A stretch of 64,000 nt of DNA from Apiosordaria backusii. Its lineage: Eukaryota > Ascomycota > Sordariomycetes > Sordariales > Lasiosphaeriaceae. Below are positions 42,764-56,527 of the stretch, one piece after another; within the stretch, counting starts at the first letter, position 1; each line of letters opens with the position of its first letter. The DNA lies in assembly GCA_030549205.1 (NCBI GenBank), contig JAUKTV010000001.1, positions 3,162,001 through 3,226,000 on the forward strand, given 5' to 3'. A model generated the notes under the pieces. It did no database searches, was not told the origin of the DNA, and was given only the letters and a program-made list of their open reading frames with translations. Made by a program: the position numbers and the translations under genes.

Positions 42764-45700
42764 TTTGAAAAGATTTGGTGATGTTTTCCCCCCTTCAGAA
42801 GATGTTTGAAGATACCGAGGGGTTGGTTGGGCGGTTTTTGGGTGGTGGTAACGGCGAGGTGGGGTGACGTTGACGTTAGCTCAAAGGTTGGTGGTGTAAA
42901 TAAGATGCTCGTTAACGATAGTCGATAGCGAGATGTTCCTCTGATATCTTCTGAGAGATGGTAGAGGGGAAAATGAGTGAAAAAATCACGCAGAATGTCG
43001 ATGCAGGAATGACAGGCTGGTGTCAGGTCAAGAAGAGGGGTGGTCGCAAGATAAATAAAAGGGTCGGGACGATACTGGTACAACACACAAAATGCCAAAC
43101 ACTCACTCGCCCTGCTTAGCAGCTGCAGGAATGGCAGGCTAGCAAAAGGCTGTGCCAATGGGCCGGGTGGCGCAGTTTCCGCCTCCATGCGGGTGACGAA
43201 ATGGTCCACTCTTTTTCTTTGCATCTCAGCCTTTGGACCCCTCAAAGCAGCACCTTTTTACAGGCCTCCCAGCAGCCAAGCACTACCAAGGTTCTAAAGA
43301 CAGCACCCAGAAAATCCTGAGCTGCGCATTGCTCACCCTGAAAAGGCGAAACACAGATCTGATAAAGTCCGATCCTTCACTCTCGCTGAGGCTCCCATAT
43401 TCGCTTGGTATGGGATTTGCAGATCTCCAGAAAAAGAAGGGTGGCGCTCTTCTTACACCCTGGGAACTGGAACATCCCATCTGGAGCACCCCGAGCCTTG
43501 TAGTTCTTCATTCACCTTGATACTCGGCCCGTCCAGCGGCCGCCTCGATTGGTTGTTTGTCCCGGTCAAGCAGCCCAGCTGCGGTCTAGACAGTGATAAT
43601 GTTTTGACCGGAAACGGTAGCCAGGTCGAATTGAGCACAACCGGACGGGAGTATCCCGCTGGTCTCGATGGTCAAGACGACGGGCCTGAAAGTTTTTGTC
43701 AGATTGACATCGTAATCATGAAAACAAGGCACGGCTTCTAGGGAATGATTCATGGCATGTAGATCGTCAGGGACCTTCGTCTGTAAGTTGTCTCATTGGC
43801 AATTGAGGTTTGGACCTACCCCGCAATGGGGTTGACGACGCGTGGACGCGACACCCACATTGCCGTATTCAGTTGCAATTGTCCAGAGGCCTGGAGTGAC
43901 ACGAAGTGGGTGGAACAACGCCAAAGGATAAGAGAGCCTGAAGAGCCTTGATGGCTTGCGACTATTTGGTGGCATCATCGCAGCCCCTCGGTTCAACCGT
44001 TCGAGCAGGTGGGGGATTTGATAGCTTACGCCAGCTGAAGGCGGAGCGATTTAGTGGATATCGTCGTTAGTGGAAACTCTAAACTTGCAGCCCCCTTTCA
44101 GCCTCAATGAGGGGATAAAACCCGATCCGCTCCCAACCTCGTGGTTGTCAACGATTCATACGATGCTCCACCCTGAAGACGGATGTTGATCAAATCGCTA
44201 AGACAAATCTGCACCACCACAGTCAATCAGTTTGTGCTGGGCACAATGCGAATGTGCTGTACGAAAATCCGGAACTGTGGCGTTGCCAATGTCTGGTGGC
44301 TGGTGACCGAAGTGGGATGTTCAACGCTGCCGAAACGTGTGAGAACGGTGGTGGCTGGGGCTGGGCAGGAAGCTAAATTTGGAACAAGTGGTTTCCACCC
44401 CGACGGAGCAGAGAGCGGGGGTGCATGGGCCAGTTCTCGGGCCTGGCCCGATGACGACCGAGTGCCAAGGGTGACAAGCCAAGCAGGCAAGCGGTGAGTT
44501 TTTGGTGGCAGCGGAGTTCAGATCGGAGGACAAGCCGGTAGGCGGGCCTGGTGGGACCAAGGCCGACGGCTGTTTCGATGGTGGCATTGGAAGACCCGGG
44601 GCCGGATCGGGCCCGGCCGTTGACAACTCGGCATGCCGATTTCTGTTCTTCATCATCTCGATCCCTCTTCATCTTGACTATCCCACGCCCGTTTCCTGGT
44701 GACCGAGGGTTGGCCAAGTGTGTCTTTTCTCTGGCACAAACTGTCTCAGACTTTTCAAGTATTCATGCCCAGCAAGCAAAGATGCCCATCTCATCTCACT
44801 GACCTCCCCCGACGACGAAATGCTTACTGCCACGATGTCGGCTTCTTCAACAATGACAATGCGCTGGCTTCCCTCACGTCGAGTCTTCCCCAGGAAGCAG
44901 AGGCATGTCTCTCCCCCACCCACGCATCCTTCAGCAGCAATCCGGGGTCAAAAGGCCATGCATTTCAAGATGGGGGACATTGGTCGAATCACGGACTGCG
45001 CCCAGGAAAACTCTGTCTTGCCGAGTGACAGATATGTGTGCTCCAGCTGCAGTACACCGCTTCTCAACAACAGGATAGCGATGGGAAAAGTACGGTCAGG
45101 TGGTTGAACGACGCAATGGGCCAAAGCAACGGCTGGAAAAGCAAGCTGAAACCAGTTCCTGACTGGCGGATCCAAGATATCAACCCCGGTCCACAAAGGG
45201 TCCGCAATTGGGCACACATCTCGACGTCGGAAAGAGTTGCATTACACAGCATCCGCTCAGCGTCTTCCCGCCCGTGCCTTGCTCAAGATCGTCGCCAGTC
45301 CATCTCCAGGTGATGGTGTGCCCCCGTCTAGTTATCCTCCACACTGCAAGTACTGTGACAAGCAAGTTTGAAGAAAACTAGAATTTCCCTAACCTTTTCC
45401 ACGGTGACGGCTGTGTCTCACCTGATGGATAGCCAGGTGATACCCAAGCAGGAGCAGGTCGCTGGGAATAATAGGGGGTCGCTCCCCTGGATGCCCAGAT
45501 GCCCAGATGCCCAGACCCCCACATCAGTCTTGGGTACATACAGGTCTTGTCTTTCTGGCTTCCTTGATTGCGACAGTTTTTTGCTGGCTGGGCGCCTGCT
45601 GGACCGACATCCTGAAATATGAGACATTGCTAGGTAAAGAACCGTTGCGTATCTGCTCGACGTTACCACTGCGCTGCAGTTGTACTGTACGCGGACGGTA

Positions 45701-47099
45701 AACTGGAAGCGGCCCGGGCATTGTCAGAGATGCATCAGTGCGGGGCAGCATCTTGCATCCAGAACCTGGAGGCCAAAGGTCGCCTTGATATCTGCCCCAC
45801 AGTGGGAGAGGCACGTGCCTGTTCGCGGCGCCTTCTTGTGTTGGTGAGAGGAAGGGAGCAATCTTCAGTACAGAAGCTTTCCGACATCTTCCTCTTCGGG
45901 AGCACGACGTTTGACCTGCAATTGCCATTCGTGATCCTGCCGTGCTTCTCTTTCCCATCCCAAAAGTTGTGTTGGGATCCAGCTCCCTGGAGGCCGGAGC
46001 AACTCAGGCGCCCAATTGATTCTGCCGCAGACCACCGTGTCAAAGCGCCAATCTTTCACTCGACAGCCGCATCGTCATCAATCAAGCTGCCTTTCCCATA
46101 CCCGCCCACCTCTCATCAGTTCCGTAAACCTTTTCTCTTCTAGCTCATTTTACACACACGGCCCGCGACGCCAACGCCCTCTCTTCGATATCTCATCCCT
46201 ACCGAGTGAGCGTGTGATGCGTGAGTTGACCCCGTGGCAATCCATCAACGCAACAGTGGCAAGCCTCGCTCCACCGGCAACATCAGTCTATCGTGCCAGA
46301 ACAGCACATCCATTTAACCTACACACTAACCTCTCTACCACCCGCTCTCTTCAACAAGAGGCCTTCCCCTTCCCCTGAAGCGAGATATTCAGTCCCTAGT
46401 CGGTTGGACTGTGCCTGACCCCGTTCTTACACCTCCATCCTTGGCGGCCTAGTTTTTTTCTGGTCGCTCCGTCTTAGTTGCCCTCTTATCGGCCGTAGGT
46501 TCTTTCATTTTTTTCGCAAACGAGAACTTAAACTTCCCCCTTCTATATCCCCACAATTCTTTTTTTTCCGACCCAAGAATTAACATCCATCTCTTCTTGA
46601 AATCACCGTTGCTGCTGGTGCTGGTCGTGTGCTGCGCAGACAAGGCTGACATCATAGCAATACATCGAGACCATTTCCATCTCCTCCACTCACCCCGGAT
46701 TCGACGTGCTACCGACCGGGCCATCCGCCATCCGTCATCCGTCGGCCTTTGTCCGACCCCGATAGATCCGACACCGCTGACTGACCGGAGTCTCCGTCGT
46801 GCCTCGACCACCGTCCCCGCTCTTACAAACGCCTTTCCACTGCCTTCCCTTAGCATCGCTGAAAACGGAGAGCTCATCGGGACGTCGGTCATCCACCGCC
46901 ACCCAACTGCTTTCCTGTCTCGACAGACTATACCACCCTCCCTAAAACCAGGGGTACACCAAGAATTACAAATCGCTTCTAGACGGGTGCCAGCGGTAGG
47001 CTGTGTAGGTCTTCAAGAGCGACCTGCCCGGAACCACGCGCGTGTGCACGCCGTCCAGGCCCTATCTCAAGAGCTACAATTCTCTGACATTGAGAAATC
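42764..47099. other. Gene-poor region
   Basis: A 4.3-kb stretch without a supported gene. ORFs of 60-140 codons overlap on both strands with random composition. It contains a three-copy tandem ATGCCCAG (45491-45514). The last about 650 bases are pyrimidine-rich and probably form the long leader and promoter of the phosphatase Z gene. Confidence 0.5.
45491..45514 (+). repeat. Tandem repeat (ATGCCCAG)3
   Basis: Three perfect copies of an 8-base unit in the gene-poor region. Confidence 0.9.
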
Positions 47100-48806
47100 A
47101 TGGGCAACCAATCCTCCAAAGAGTCCGGCGCCTCGTCGGCCAAGGGCGCCGCTAATGGCGACCGGACCGGTCCCGAGGGCTTCCAGTCGTACCCTTCGTT
47201 CAGCAGGTCCGACACCAGAGAGTCATCGAGGTCTTTCCGCTCCCTGCGCTCCAAGATCCCAGGGTCAAACAAGACAGACAGTCCTAGGAGCTCGGCACTT
47301 CTTGCGAACGGTGATGTGAACGAAAAGACAGATTCTGCTGGTGGCAAGAGCGCAAGGTCGTCTCAATCACGCGTCTCACGTTCCGATTCTATCCCGTCCC
47401 CAAGCTCGCCATCGTCAGTCGACACTGCGGTACCGAACTCCCCTGTGGCCGATGACCTTCCCCCGCCCTCTCCGATACAATCCGCGTCAATGAAGGCAGG
47501 ATACCACGATGTCTCGGCCGCTCAGGCCAGCGGGGAGGTGGATCACGTTTCGGACCAGCCTCCCTCCGGTGCTGGCAGCTCAGCCCTTCCGGCGCAACCG
47601 GCTGGCCAATCCATTCTTGTGAAGCGCGATGACGCTGTCAATGTTGTCAACAGCTCACCCAATGAGTCTGGAAAGGAGGATGCTGGTGTCACCATGAGTG
47701 AGATCAAGGATATTGATCTGGACGACTTCATCAAACGTCTGCTCGATGCTGCCTACGCCGGGAAAGTCACCAAGGGCGTGTGCCTCAAGAATGCCGAAAT
47801 CACGGCTATTTGCCACCGCGCGCGGGAAGTCTTTCTTTCCCAGCCTGCCCTTCTCGAGCTGGATGCACCTGTCAAGATTGTAGGAGATGTTCACGGCCAG
47901 TATACTGACCTGATCCGCATGTTCGAAATGTGCGGGTTCCCCCCGAACTCCAACTATCTGTTCTTGGGTGATTACGTGGATCGTGGCAAGCAATCTCTCG
48001 AGACTATCCTGCTCTTGCTCTGCTACAAACTCAAGTATCCGGAGAACTTTTTCTTGCTGCGCGGGAACCATGAATGTGCCAATGTTACGCGCGTCTATGG
48101 TTTCTATGATGAGTGCAAGCGGAGATGCAACGTCAAGATCTGGAAGACGTTTGTCGACACGTTCAACACGCTTCCTATCGCCGCTATTGTCGCCGCAAAG
48201 ATCTTTTGCGTGCACGGAGGCCTGTCGCCGGCTCTCAGCCACATGGACGATATCAGGAACATCGCTAGGCCTACCGATGTCCCTGACTATGGCCTCCTCA
48301 ATGACCTCTTGTGGTCTGATCCGGCAGACATGGAATCAGATTGGGAATCAAACGAACGAGGTGTCAGTTATTGCTTTGGAAAGAAGGTTATTGTCGACTT
48401 CTTGGCGGCAAATGACTTTGATCTTGTTTGCCGCGCCCACATGGTTGTTGAGGATGGCTACGAATTCTTTACGGATCGCGTTCTAGTCACCGTCTTCAGC
48501 GCTCCCAACGTGAGTTTTTCTGTGCCTTTTTTTTTGTATATTCAATCTTGATACTAACAAATTGTAGTACTGTGGCGAATTCGACAACTGGGGTGCCGTC
48601 ATGTCGGTATCAACGGAACTTCTTTGCAGCTTTGAGCTCCTCAAACCTCTTGACTCTAATGCACTCAAGAATCATATCAAGAAGGGGCGGAACAAGCGCA
48701 ACCAGATCCTTAACAGTCCAGTATGTATTATCTCTCGGCATTGACTGACTTCAGCATTGCTAACTAAGGTGTTCAGCCTGCGAGCGTGTATCCTCAGAGC
48801 GTCTGA
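47100..48806 (+). CDS. pzl-1: Serine/threonine protein phosphatase PP-Z
   Basis: Fungal-specific PP1-related phosphatase controlling cation homeostasis and cell-wall integrity. Exons 47100-48509, 48568-48720 and 48777-48806 give 530 residues; the last exon carries only ten codons ending PASVYPQSV. The N-terminus MGNQSSKE fits N-myristoylation, as known for Ppz1, and is followed by a long Ser-rich regulatory arm (about 1-200). The catalytic domain starts near residue 205 (DDFIKRLLDAAYAGK). It shows the full metallophosphoesterase set: VGDVHGQY, GDYVDRGKQS, LRGNHECANV, CVHGGLSPAL and, across the first splice site, SAPN followed by YCGEFDN. All joins are phase-preserving, with donors GTGAGT and GTATGT. 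Excluding the arm, it is close to PP1 in length. Confidence 0.95.
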
Positions 48807-50466
48807 GGGGTCGATGTGGCTATGTGAGCATAACACAGTATAACAAAAGCAACAAATGGAGCTATTTTGCTCATTAAAGGAGAACCGATATGCTCTCGCA
48901 TAGTACAAATCACATGCACATGGCCGATTCGCGGATTTTTACGCAACAGCAAGCGAGACACCAGAAATACCGAAGCAGACCGTATTTGTACTCGACGGGC
49001 GAGTGATGCGGTAGCAACGGGAACAACACCCAATTATGGATATGGGTGTCAATGTGAGCGAGTAACAGATAAAGGTGATCTGGTGGCAATCAACGACAAC
49101 GAGGGCTGTTCAATATTTAGGGATTCTGGAACGTATCCCGGAATAGCGACACGGCAGGGACGTCACAGATGGACGAATACCGCATTTGGTCAACGAGACC
49201 TTTATTCGCAGCAGCCGATGTTTCCACAATGGGGCGCTTTTTGCTTTGGCTTGGCTTTTTCATGAATAAGCAGCGACACCAACCAGCTAGTATGGGGCGG
49301 GGGGGCCATTACCGCCGGTGGGCAGAAGTGGAGTGCGTGAGGAAGAATCAGGGGCAGTTCGGATGGTGAGGCGAAAAGGAGGTGATGCTGGGTTTTGCCG
49401 GCTGGACAGCCGCTGATGCGTGGGAGCAGGCGACTTCGGGCTTGGTTTGGTTTTTGGCCGGGATGGTAATGTGTGTTGTGTGGGTGCGTGAGTGTGTTTC
49501 GGCAGGCAAGCGCAAGGAATACTTTGCTATTGAGGGCGTTGTTCTTTCCTTCTCTTTTCTCTTCTACTCCTTTCTTTCCACCCTTTAATTTTCTTGATGA
49601 AAAGAATCAACTCCCCTCTGACTACGTTTAACGGCCTGTCATTGTCAATGTGTTTGGGTTTTTGAGAAGCTTTACAATGGGGCTCGTGTCTCGTCATTTT
49701 TATGGTTTATTCGGTCAAAATTAGCAAGCGTAGCTTTGAAGGAGGCTGCTTGCTGAGTGAGTGAGTGTGTTACGGGGTTTGAGTGGACTGGGAGATATAT
49801 ATTGCCTGGTTTTCTTTCTACCGAATCGACCAGTTCCGGTCGTGCCTTCTGGGTAGAGCTTGGTAGATAATTGGAAGATTTACGTTGAACCTGTGATTAT
49901 CCCCGCCGCCGTAGTGAGATTATGACATCCGATATCTACCTTCTATCTCGAAACAGCTGGCTCATGAAGCTGAACATCAGCTGCCCGTAATATCCTATCA
50001 TACTCAACATCACGCACAACATCATAAGCCAAGGCCCAAAATAATGATACAATGTTATATTTTCTTGTAATACATATATCATATACATTATCTCTCGTTG
50101 TTTTGAATGGCTTGTACACACCACACAACATCTAGATAGACCTTTTGGGTATTTTACTCTCTACCATCCGCCCCCCTTCTTCCCCATCAATCTAAAAAAA
50201 TGCCACCGTGTTGTCTGTTGTGTTGTGTATGAGAATCTCTCTAAAAAAGAAAAACGCCAAACATGCTTGATTTAACCCGCCCACCTACCCCGTTATCCAT
50301 CCCTAAAGAGACAAAAATCTTGAAAATGAGAAACAGTAAGAATGCCAGTGTGGAAGAAAAGTGGGGAGATGTAAACTATCACTTGCTGAACCCGAACCAA
50401 CCAACACCTCCACGAGAAACGCCGAGAGAAAGAGAGGGGATGGTAAGAGAAGAAAAGTGTTGCGGT
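48807..50466. other. Convergent spacer, phosphatase Z / carrier
   Basis: A 1.66-kb spacer with two 3' ends. It is AT-rich and has short GTGAG-type repeats near 49760. No gene is seen. Confidence 0.5.
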
Positions 50467-51899
50467 TCAAGCAGCAGCCGCCCCCTCCTCCTCACCAACC
50501 TCCTTCAACATCCTCCTCTCATTCACCCCCCTAAAAACCCTCTTGCCCACCTCGTAACTACTGATCATCACCGCACACGCCGGCGCCACCTTCAGCGTTC
50601 TTGGCACGCACCCCTTGAAGAGGCCCCCCATCCCCTCTGTCCGGAAGATATGCCATAATAACTTCGCCATGCTCTGTTCCTCTGGCGCCGCCGCAGCCTT
50701 GCTAACTGCCGTCTTCCCCGCCGACGAAGTGTCCCTGAAAACCTGCGTCCTCGTCTTCCCCACATCAAACGGCATTGTCGCCACTGACGCAAACGCTCCC
50801 GACGCCGCTCCTGCAATAAAGCTATCCGTAAACGTCTCGGCATGATTCTCCCTGCTCTGGCTCCTCCTCCTCGCGCGAGCCCTCGAGCCCCTTCGCGCCT
50901 CGCGATCAAGATCCTGCTCGAGGGTTGTTGATCTCCCACGCTCGCGGGCATCGGTGAGTTTCCCGCGAATGGTCTCATATCCCCACCAGTACATACCCGA
51001 AAAGGGGACGTCGCGCCACAGTGTGAGTGTCAACCCGCGCCAGAGGGAGCGGTAGCCGTGGGTGTTGACCATGTCCTTGACTCCGCGGAGGGTGTCAGCC
51101 AGGTGCTCAGAGGAACTACCACCCTGCGCGGCTTGGAGGCGGGTGCGGAAGAGCTCGATGGGGGAGACAACGGCGGCGGCTACCATGCGCGCTGCTATTC
51201 CTGCTACCAAGGGAGCCATGTCATCGCGGATGCGGGTGCGCTGTATCGGAGATGCTGGGTTGAGGCGGAGCCAGTCGTAGCCGGTTAAGTAAATGATATT
51301 GGCGGGGACGGCCATGACGAGAGTTGGAGAGAGGCCGCGCCATAGGGTAGTGACGCCTTCATTGCGGGCGATCTTGCGGAGACCGTCAAAGGTAGAGGTG
51401 AAGGTTCGTTGTTGGGTGTGCTCAACGGCGCATTCGATTGCTGGTGACCCAACTCCTTGGATGCGGGGCCCAACGACGCATACTTCAGAGTTGTTGTTTG
51501 CGAAGAAGACTTCCCGGCAGCAGGCTGTTACACCGAGGTTGGAGGGCCGAAAGGGAGTAGAGCTCGAGAGGGCGAGCTTGGAGAAATCGGCGGTCAAGGG
51601 CTGTGGTGGTGGTTTGGAGAGGCCTTGGGCTTGCCATCGTACTCGCACTACATCGAGGGGTGTTACTGTCGAGGTGTCAGAGTCAGTGGCGAATATCACG
51701 AGCTTTAAGCGTCAAAAGACATACCTAGTAAACCAGTGATCAAGCTCCCTGATGTAGCCGATAGCATCTTCTGTACCGTCGTAATCTCGACCGGATCGCT
51801 TGGTGGATCGACTGCGACCGATGGCGAGGCATGGCCGGCCATCCTATCGTGGTTCTGGCGGATGTCGGGAGTTTGCGCCTCGCTAGAAAACATCCCCAT
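50467..51899 (-). CDS. mtm1: Mtm1-like mitochondrial carrier (SLC25A39/40 type)
   Basis: Six-pass inner-membrane carrier. Two exons, 51725-51899 and 50467-51665, are joined across a 59-bp intron (GTATGT...CGACAG), giving 457 residues from the first ATG of the frame; a second ATG lies two codons later. The three carrier repeats show the signatures VTPLDVVRVRWQAQ, VVSPIELFRTRLQAAQ and TMPFDVGKTRTQ. The large loop after the first signature contains a Cys-rich stretch (TACCREVFFANNNSEVC), typical of this subfamily. Yeast Mtm1 and vertebrate SLC25A39/40 are tied to mitochondrial manganese/SOD2 and glutathione import. A basic Arg-rich loop near residues 325-345 and an Ala-rich C-terminus are extra. 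The exact N-terminal start is uncertain. Confidence 0.88.
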
Positions 51900-53029
51900 A
51901 TGTAAGTCCGTGTGATGCCTGTCGCCGGCAACCTCTGGAATCCCTCTCTCACGGTGGAGGTCTCCTGCCGGAGATGTATCCTCCCCTCGAGATCCTATCC
52001 AGTCCACACCTACGCAAGTGCGGAGCAGGAACCGTTACAGCGGGACACCTCTTTGTCCTGTGCGGGTGCTGCAGCAGTTGGGTGCGCGGGTGTGACGGAT
52101 GTCGGGGATTGTTTGCGCGGGGAAATGGAGGGATGGAATTGAACGTTTATATTTTCTGGTATCAAAAGCAAAGATAAGGCAGGGTGTCACGCAGAAAGTT
52201 AAAAAATCCGGACCCGGAGCTCTTCTCCTCAATTGGCATCCGCAGAGGCAAAATCGATGGAGAAAAAAAGCCCTCCTTCGCTCGGCGTCATGGACGGCAA
52301 ACTCTCACACGGAAGATTCTCGACCAGCCGAACCGACAACGGAGTCAAGCGCCCTGTGAAAAAAACTGTGGGCTGCGTCCCTCCAAGACCCGCTTTTTGC
52401 CGAGCAGAGCTTAAAGCCGAGACATCCACTCTCCAGCTGCTCCGTGATGTCATTGAGATCTTATCTTATCAGGATGCTGGGGGTTCTAAGCTTAGTCACC
52501 GATAAGATCCATCTGATAAACTGCAGCCCCTGAACAGGTCCTCCTTTTCCAGAATTCCGAACTGCCGGACCGTTCATGTAAGTATAAACAGGAGGATGAG
52601 TAACGAGATGATGCAATCCCGCCCCCATCATTGCTCCGCGGGGAAGAAGAACTGAGATTTATTGCGCGCAGAAATTGTCATCCTGAGTGTAAAGAGAGCC
52701 ACGCGTCGCGGTAGTTGCCAGAAATTAATGCCTTGCCGGCATCCGAACACAAAGTGTTGTGGCTTGATATATACATTGTTCGCTATAGGACACTGTGTAT
52801 TGGCAAGTTTCAATTTTGCACTTGTACTAAAGAGCATATTTCGTTCATTACGCTACCTATGAAATGTGGAAACGACAGGCTTTTCCCTCCATTTTCCGTG
52901 CCAGCTTTTTGCAGACAGTAAGTACCAAAACGCATAATAGAAAACTAGAGCTCGCAAGCAAAGAAACCACTTTTTATGTGCCCTGACATGTTCCCGTAAA
53001 ATGCGGTGAAATACATACCCACTCGCTCC
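51900..53029. other. Spacer upstream of the carrier gene
   Basis: A 1.13-kb spacer between the carrier promoter and the 3' end of the large disordered-protein gene, which lies on the same strand. Nothing is recognised. A GATAAG-containing inverted pair (CTTATCTTATCAG near 52459 and CCGATAAGATCC near 52500) is possible GATA-factor sequence. Confidence 0.45.
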
Positions 53030-56000
53030 CTAATGCAACTTTTCCTTGAGGTAAACAACCGCCGCATAACCAGAGCAGCAACCCGTGCTCATGCTATGTT
53101 GGCACCATGGGCATTTTACCGCCGTGGTAATTGCCCCTGAAATGCCCAGATTCCTGTCCTCAACTACCGCATCCGGTTTGGCCATGCACTCGTAAATTTT
53201 GGAGGGCATATCGTGATAGAACTTGCAGCTGCAACATTCGACAAACATTTTGGCAATTGGCGCCATGCGCGACTCCGCAGCCGTAGTTGGTGGCCGAGTG
53301 GAAGTTGCTGGTTTCAGCTGCATGTGTCTGGGCAATGATGACAGGACAGGAGGCTGACCTGGCGAGGCTGGCGCGGAGAATGAAATGTCTGAATGTTTTG
53401 TTGGCTTGAGAATTGATACTGGCCCAGTTTTAGCCGTGTTCCCTGCACGTTGAGCGCTCAGTGAAGCAAGAGAAGATGGGGTATGGGCTCTGGACATTGA
53501 GATGGGTGTCGGTAACATGACTGGAGCGGAGTGTGTTCGAGGCTGCGAGGAAGGTCTGACAGCACTCTGCTCTGTCAACCTGGTGCCAGAGTGGAATGTC
53601 GAACTTCCCAAGTGGCCTTGTGTGGGAGTTGTATTGCTGTCAGGAAATTCCTCAGAGTAAGGACTTGAAGGGATCTGGTATTCCACGGCCATTACCGGCT
53701 TGCTTCGCCGAGTACCTGACCTAGGAGGGAGTGGGGGGCTGGCCAAATTTGTCGATGAATGGGAGGGCAGGGCCTCGGAAAAGTGTTCGTTCCTATGAAT
53801 CACGGACTGCTGGTTGCTGTCGAATTCTCGCGTTCTCGATTCCCTTTTTTGCTTCCTATTAGCCCTCTCCGGCTTCAAGGGCCTTGTGACAAAATCTTCT
53901 TCTGGACCATACGGAGAAAGTGGGCTTTCTGTCATCCTCTCGGTATAGAAAGATGTCTGCCCTGAATCAGATACGGAAAGATTCCGTCTCTTGGACCGAG
54001 GAGGGATCGAAATCACAGGCTCCCCTGAAGATGTCGACAACAAGTCAGAGTAGGTCGGCGAGCGAGGGGGCTCTGATGATCGTAGGGCTCTTGCCAGATC
54101 ATGTCGAGGTTCCAGACCTTCTGTCTGGTCTTTGAGTACCAGCTCATCTGTACTGGTAGGTGAGGTAGGCGAAGGTCCATCCGAGTCATCAAGGTTCGAA
54201 CGAGATGTGATGAAGGACTGTGCATCATTGTCCTGATCAAGTGGAATGGCTGTTCTGCTCCACCTGTCATCGTCGCCTATCGGTTCGGGTCCGAATTCCT
54301 CTGGATTCTCAGGGCGAGGTGTGGTTGATTTACTTGATGTATGGGAATGAGCGTGCTCCGTACCTTGGAAACCGAGGCTTTTTTCCGCTGGTATATTCTC
54401 GACCGCGGAGTCTCCACCGGATGACTGGGGCCTGGATGTATCTGGGGTAACTGTTGGTGACACGAGAGAGGATCCGTCTTCAAAGGCAGATGAAGTAGAT
54501 GAGCCTTCAGAAACCCGGCTCCCTGTTTGACTAGCTGTCCCGTTGCTGGTCACGGAGCTAGGTGCAGTAGGCTGGGCCACAGGGCTCTGATTCACATCAG
54601 TATATCAGCTCCTCGAAGACACATGTAGATCTGGACGCCTTACCATAGGAGCCACATTGGGTGGATCGTCTAGAACACGCGGCCCGCCCACCTCCATGGG
54701 CACAGTAGCCTTTGGCTGCTTACGGTCCCGGAACGAAAAGTAGGGTGGTGCTGTCAAGGGTGCTGTTGCGCTGGTCTGAAGCTGAGGTCTTTTGCCGATG
54801 CTCAACGTCGCCTTCGCCGCATCTTTCAAACTTCGTGATCTTTTGCTGTGGTTAGCAGAAGTCGAATCTGTGACCGAGAACCCCCCAGAACTACCGGTAC
54901 TGTGAGATGTTGAGGGCGGTCCATAGGTCAGGTTGCCCAGTACTTCTACAGGACTTGAACCTGATGCTTGGGGGTGGTTTGCATTGCCAAAGTAGTCACT
55001 CTGGATACTTGGCGGTTGGTTGTTTACCGCGGAGTCATTCCGTGTTGCAGATGTGCCTCTTCTACCAATGAGTTTCATTGCTGCCGCTTTTGCATCTTGG
55101 GTAAATGAGGAGCGTCGTGAGTGTCGAGGGTTACGGGAGCTACTCCTGGAAGAAGGATGCGGGCTGGAGTTTGCGGCCGATTCTTCATCGATCAGTCCTG
55201 CCAGCGCAAGCTCGTTGCTTTGTGCCCGCTGGTATTGGACATAGTTAGCTGGGTGCCTGTCGCTAACTCTATGCCCATCCCGCCCTCTCGGATGTGAAGT
55301 TGCCGTCTGAGGTAAGCTATTGCTCCTTGTATGACCAGACGGAGACATATGTCGCAGCATCGGTGTTCTGGATGCTGAAGGAGGACAGGCATCACGGGGA
55401 AGCCTGCCATCGTTACTTGACGACAGTGATGGTGGAATGGTTGGTACGTTCGGAACCGGTCCTTCTGATATAGATCTTCGTAGCTCTAAGCGTGAATCAC
55501 TGTGGTTATTGCTTATGGTGTTCTGAGAGGCTGTATACGGCCTGGTAGCATTGCCTCCGCTGAGGACCTCACTGCCGGTTGGGAGGTGGCGCGGACTCCG
55601 CTGGAGATTATCTGTAGACGCCGCCCTTCCGCCGCCCTCTGGTCGATGCACCGATTGGGGGTGTAGGAGTGAATGCTGTGTGATTAAAGATGGGTCCGAC
55701 ATGGAGCGCTCCGGGCTGATAAGGCCACTTGTTCGAGAACCGGTGCCCAATGCAGTTGTCGGCGGTGGCAGTTTGCTCAGTCTCGTAGTATTTCGCTTCT
55801 TGGAGGCCTTTGCTTCCTTTTCGGCTTGAAGCTTCTCCTTCTTTCGACGCTCGGCCTCGAGCTTCTTTTCTTTCTTCCGCTGTCCATAATTCTCCCAGCT
55901 GGGAGATTGGCAGATAGATGACTGATCTGACATGGCCTCGTCGTCAGTCCCCGGAGCTAGGAACTTGACTTGCTTAAGCGGAGATATAGGATTTGTTGGC

Positions 56001-56467
56001 GTGTCGGATCCGCTGTCTTCCTCTCCAGTTCCACTCTCGGGGATTGTGGGATAGTGATGGACAGTGATTGTAGCGTAACGCCCCTTGTTGTCGAGCTTAG
56101 CATTGGGTTGCTGTGCTCCTTGGATGGCGAGTTGACGCCTGGGAGGAGGAGAGATGGGAGGCTTCCTTGAGAAGTGGCAGAATATGGCACGGAGGGAGGG
56201 TAAGTTTCTTGTAGCTGGTCCAGCTGTAGTCATACAAATGCAAAGTCAGAGACATGCTGCGCCATGAAACACCCAGCAATCAGGATGGTACGACACCGAA
56301 CGGCAAGCAAGCGGGAAGGGGCAGGACAGTGGCGCACATACCTTGGACTTTTTCTCCAGATGGTTGAACGTGCCAGACTTGAGCAGTTCCTCGGTGCGGC
56401 GCTCGATCTCTTCCATGGCCGACTTGGGAAGTGGCCCAGAGCCATACGCAGAAAATAACATGTCCAT
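53030..56467 (-). CDS. Large disordered protein with membrane-like N-terminus and Cys-rich C-terminus
   Basis: Not a protein of known function; it resembles an uncharacterised fungal family. Inferred exons are 56342-56467, about 54644-56161 and 53030-54586, with a secure 57-bp intron (GTAAGG...GAATCAG) between the last two; about 1066 residues. The ATG at 56467 gives MDMLFSAYGSGPL. The same frame extends upstream as a hydrophobic helix (AILAISLVALLLLLRL) to a plausible acceptor at 56527, so a further 5' exon is likely. After EEIERRTEELLKSG comes a Lys/Glu coiled coil (RKKEKKLEAERRKKEK) and about 800 disordered Ser/Pro/Thr-rich residues. A compact end then holds ECCSCKFYHDMPSKIYECM, VKCPWCQHS and GCCSGYAAVVYLKE, a probable zinc-binding module. 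The acceptor of the first intron is uncertain. Confidence 0.8.
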
Positions 56468-56527
56468 CGTGAGCCGAAGTAGAAGAAGAAGCGCTACCAG
56501 AGAGATGGCCAAGATAGCCGGATGCCC

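Noticed and set aside
44183..45958. Cluster of 60-144-codon frames on both strands
   Set aside because: All short, mutually overlapping and without recognisable features; treated as gene-free.
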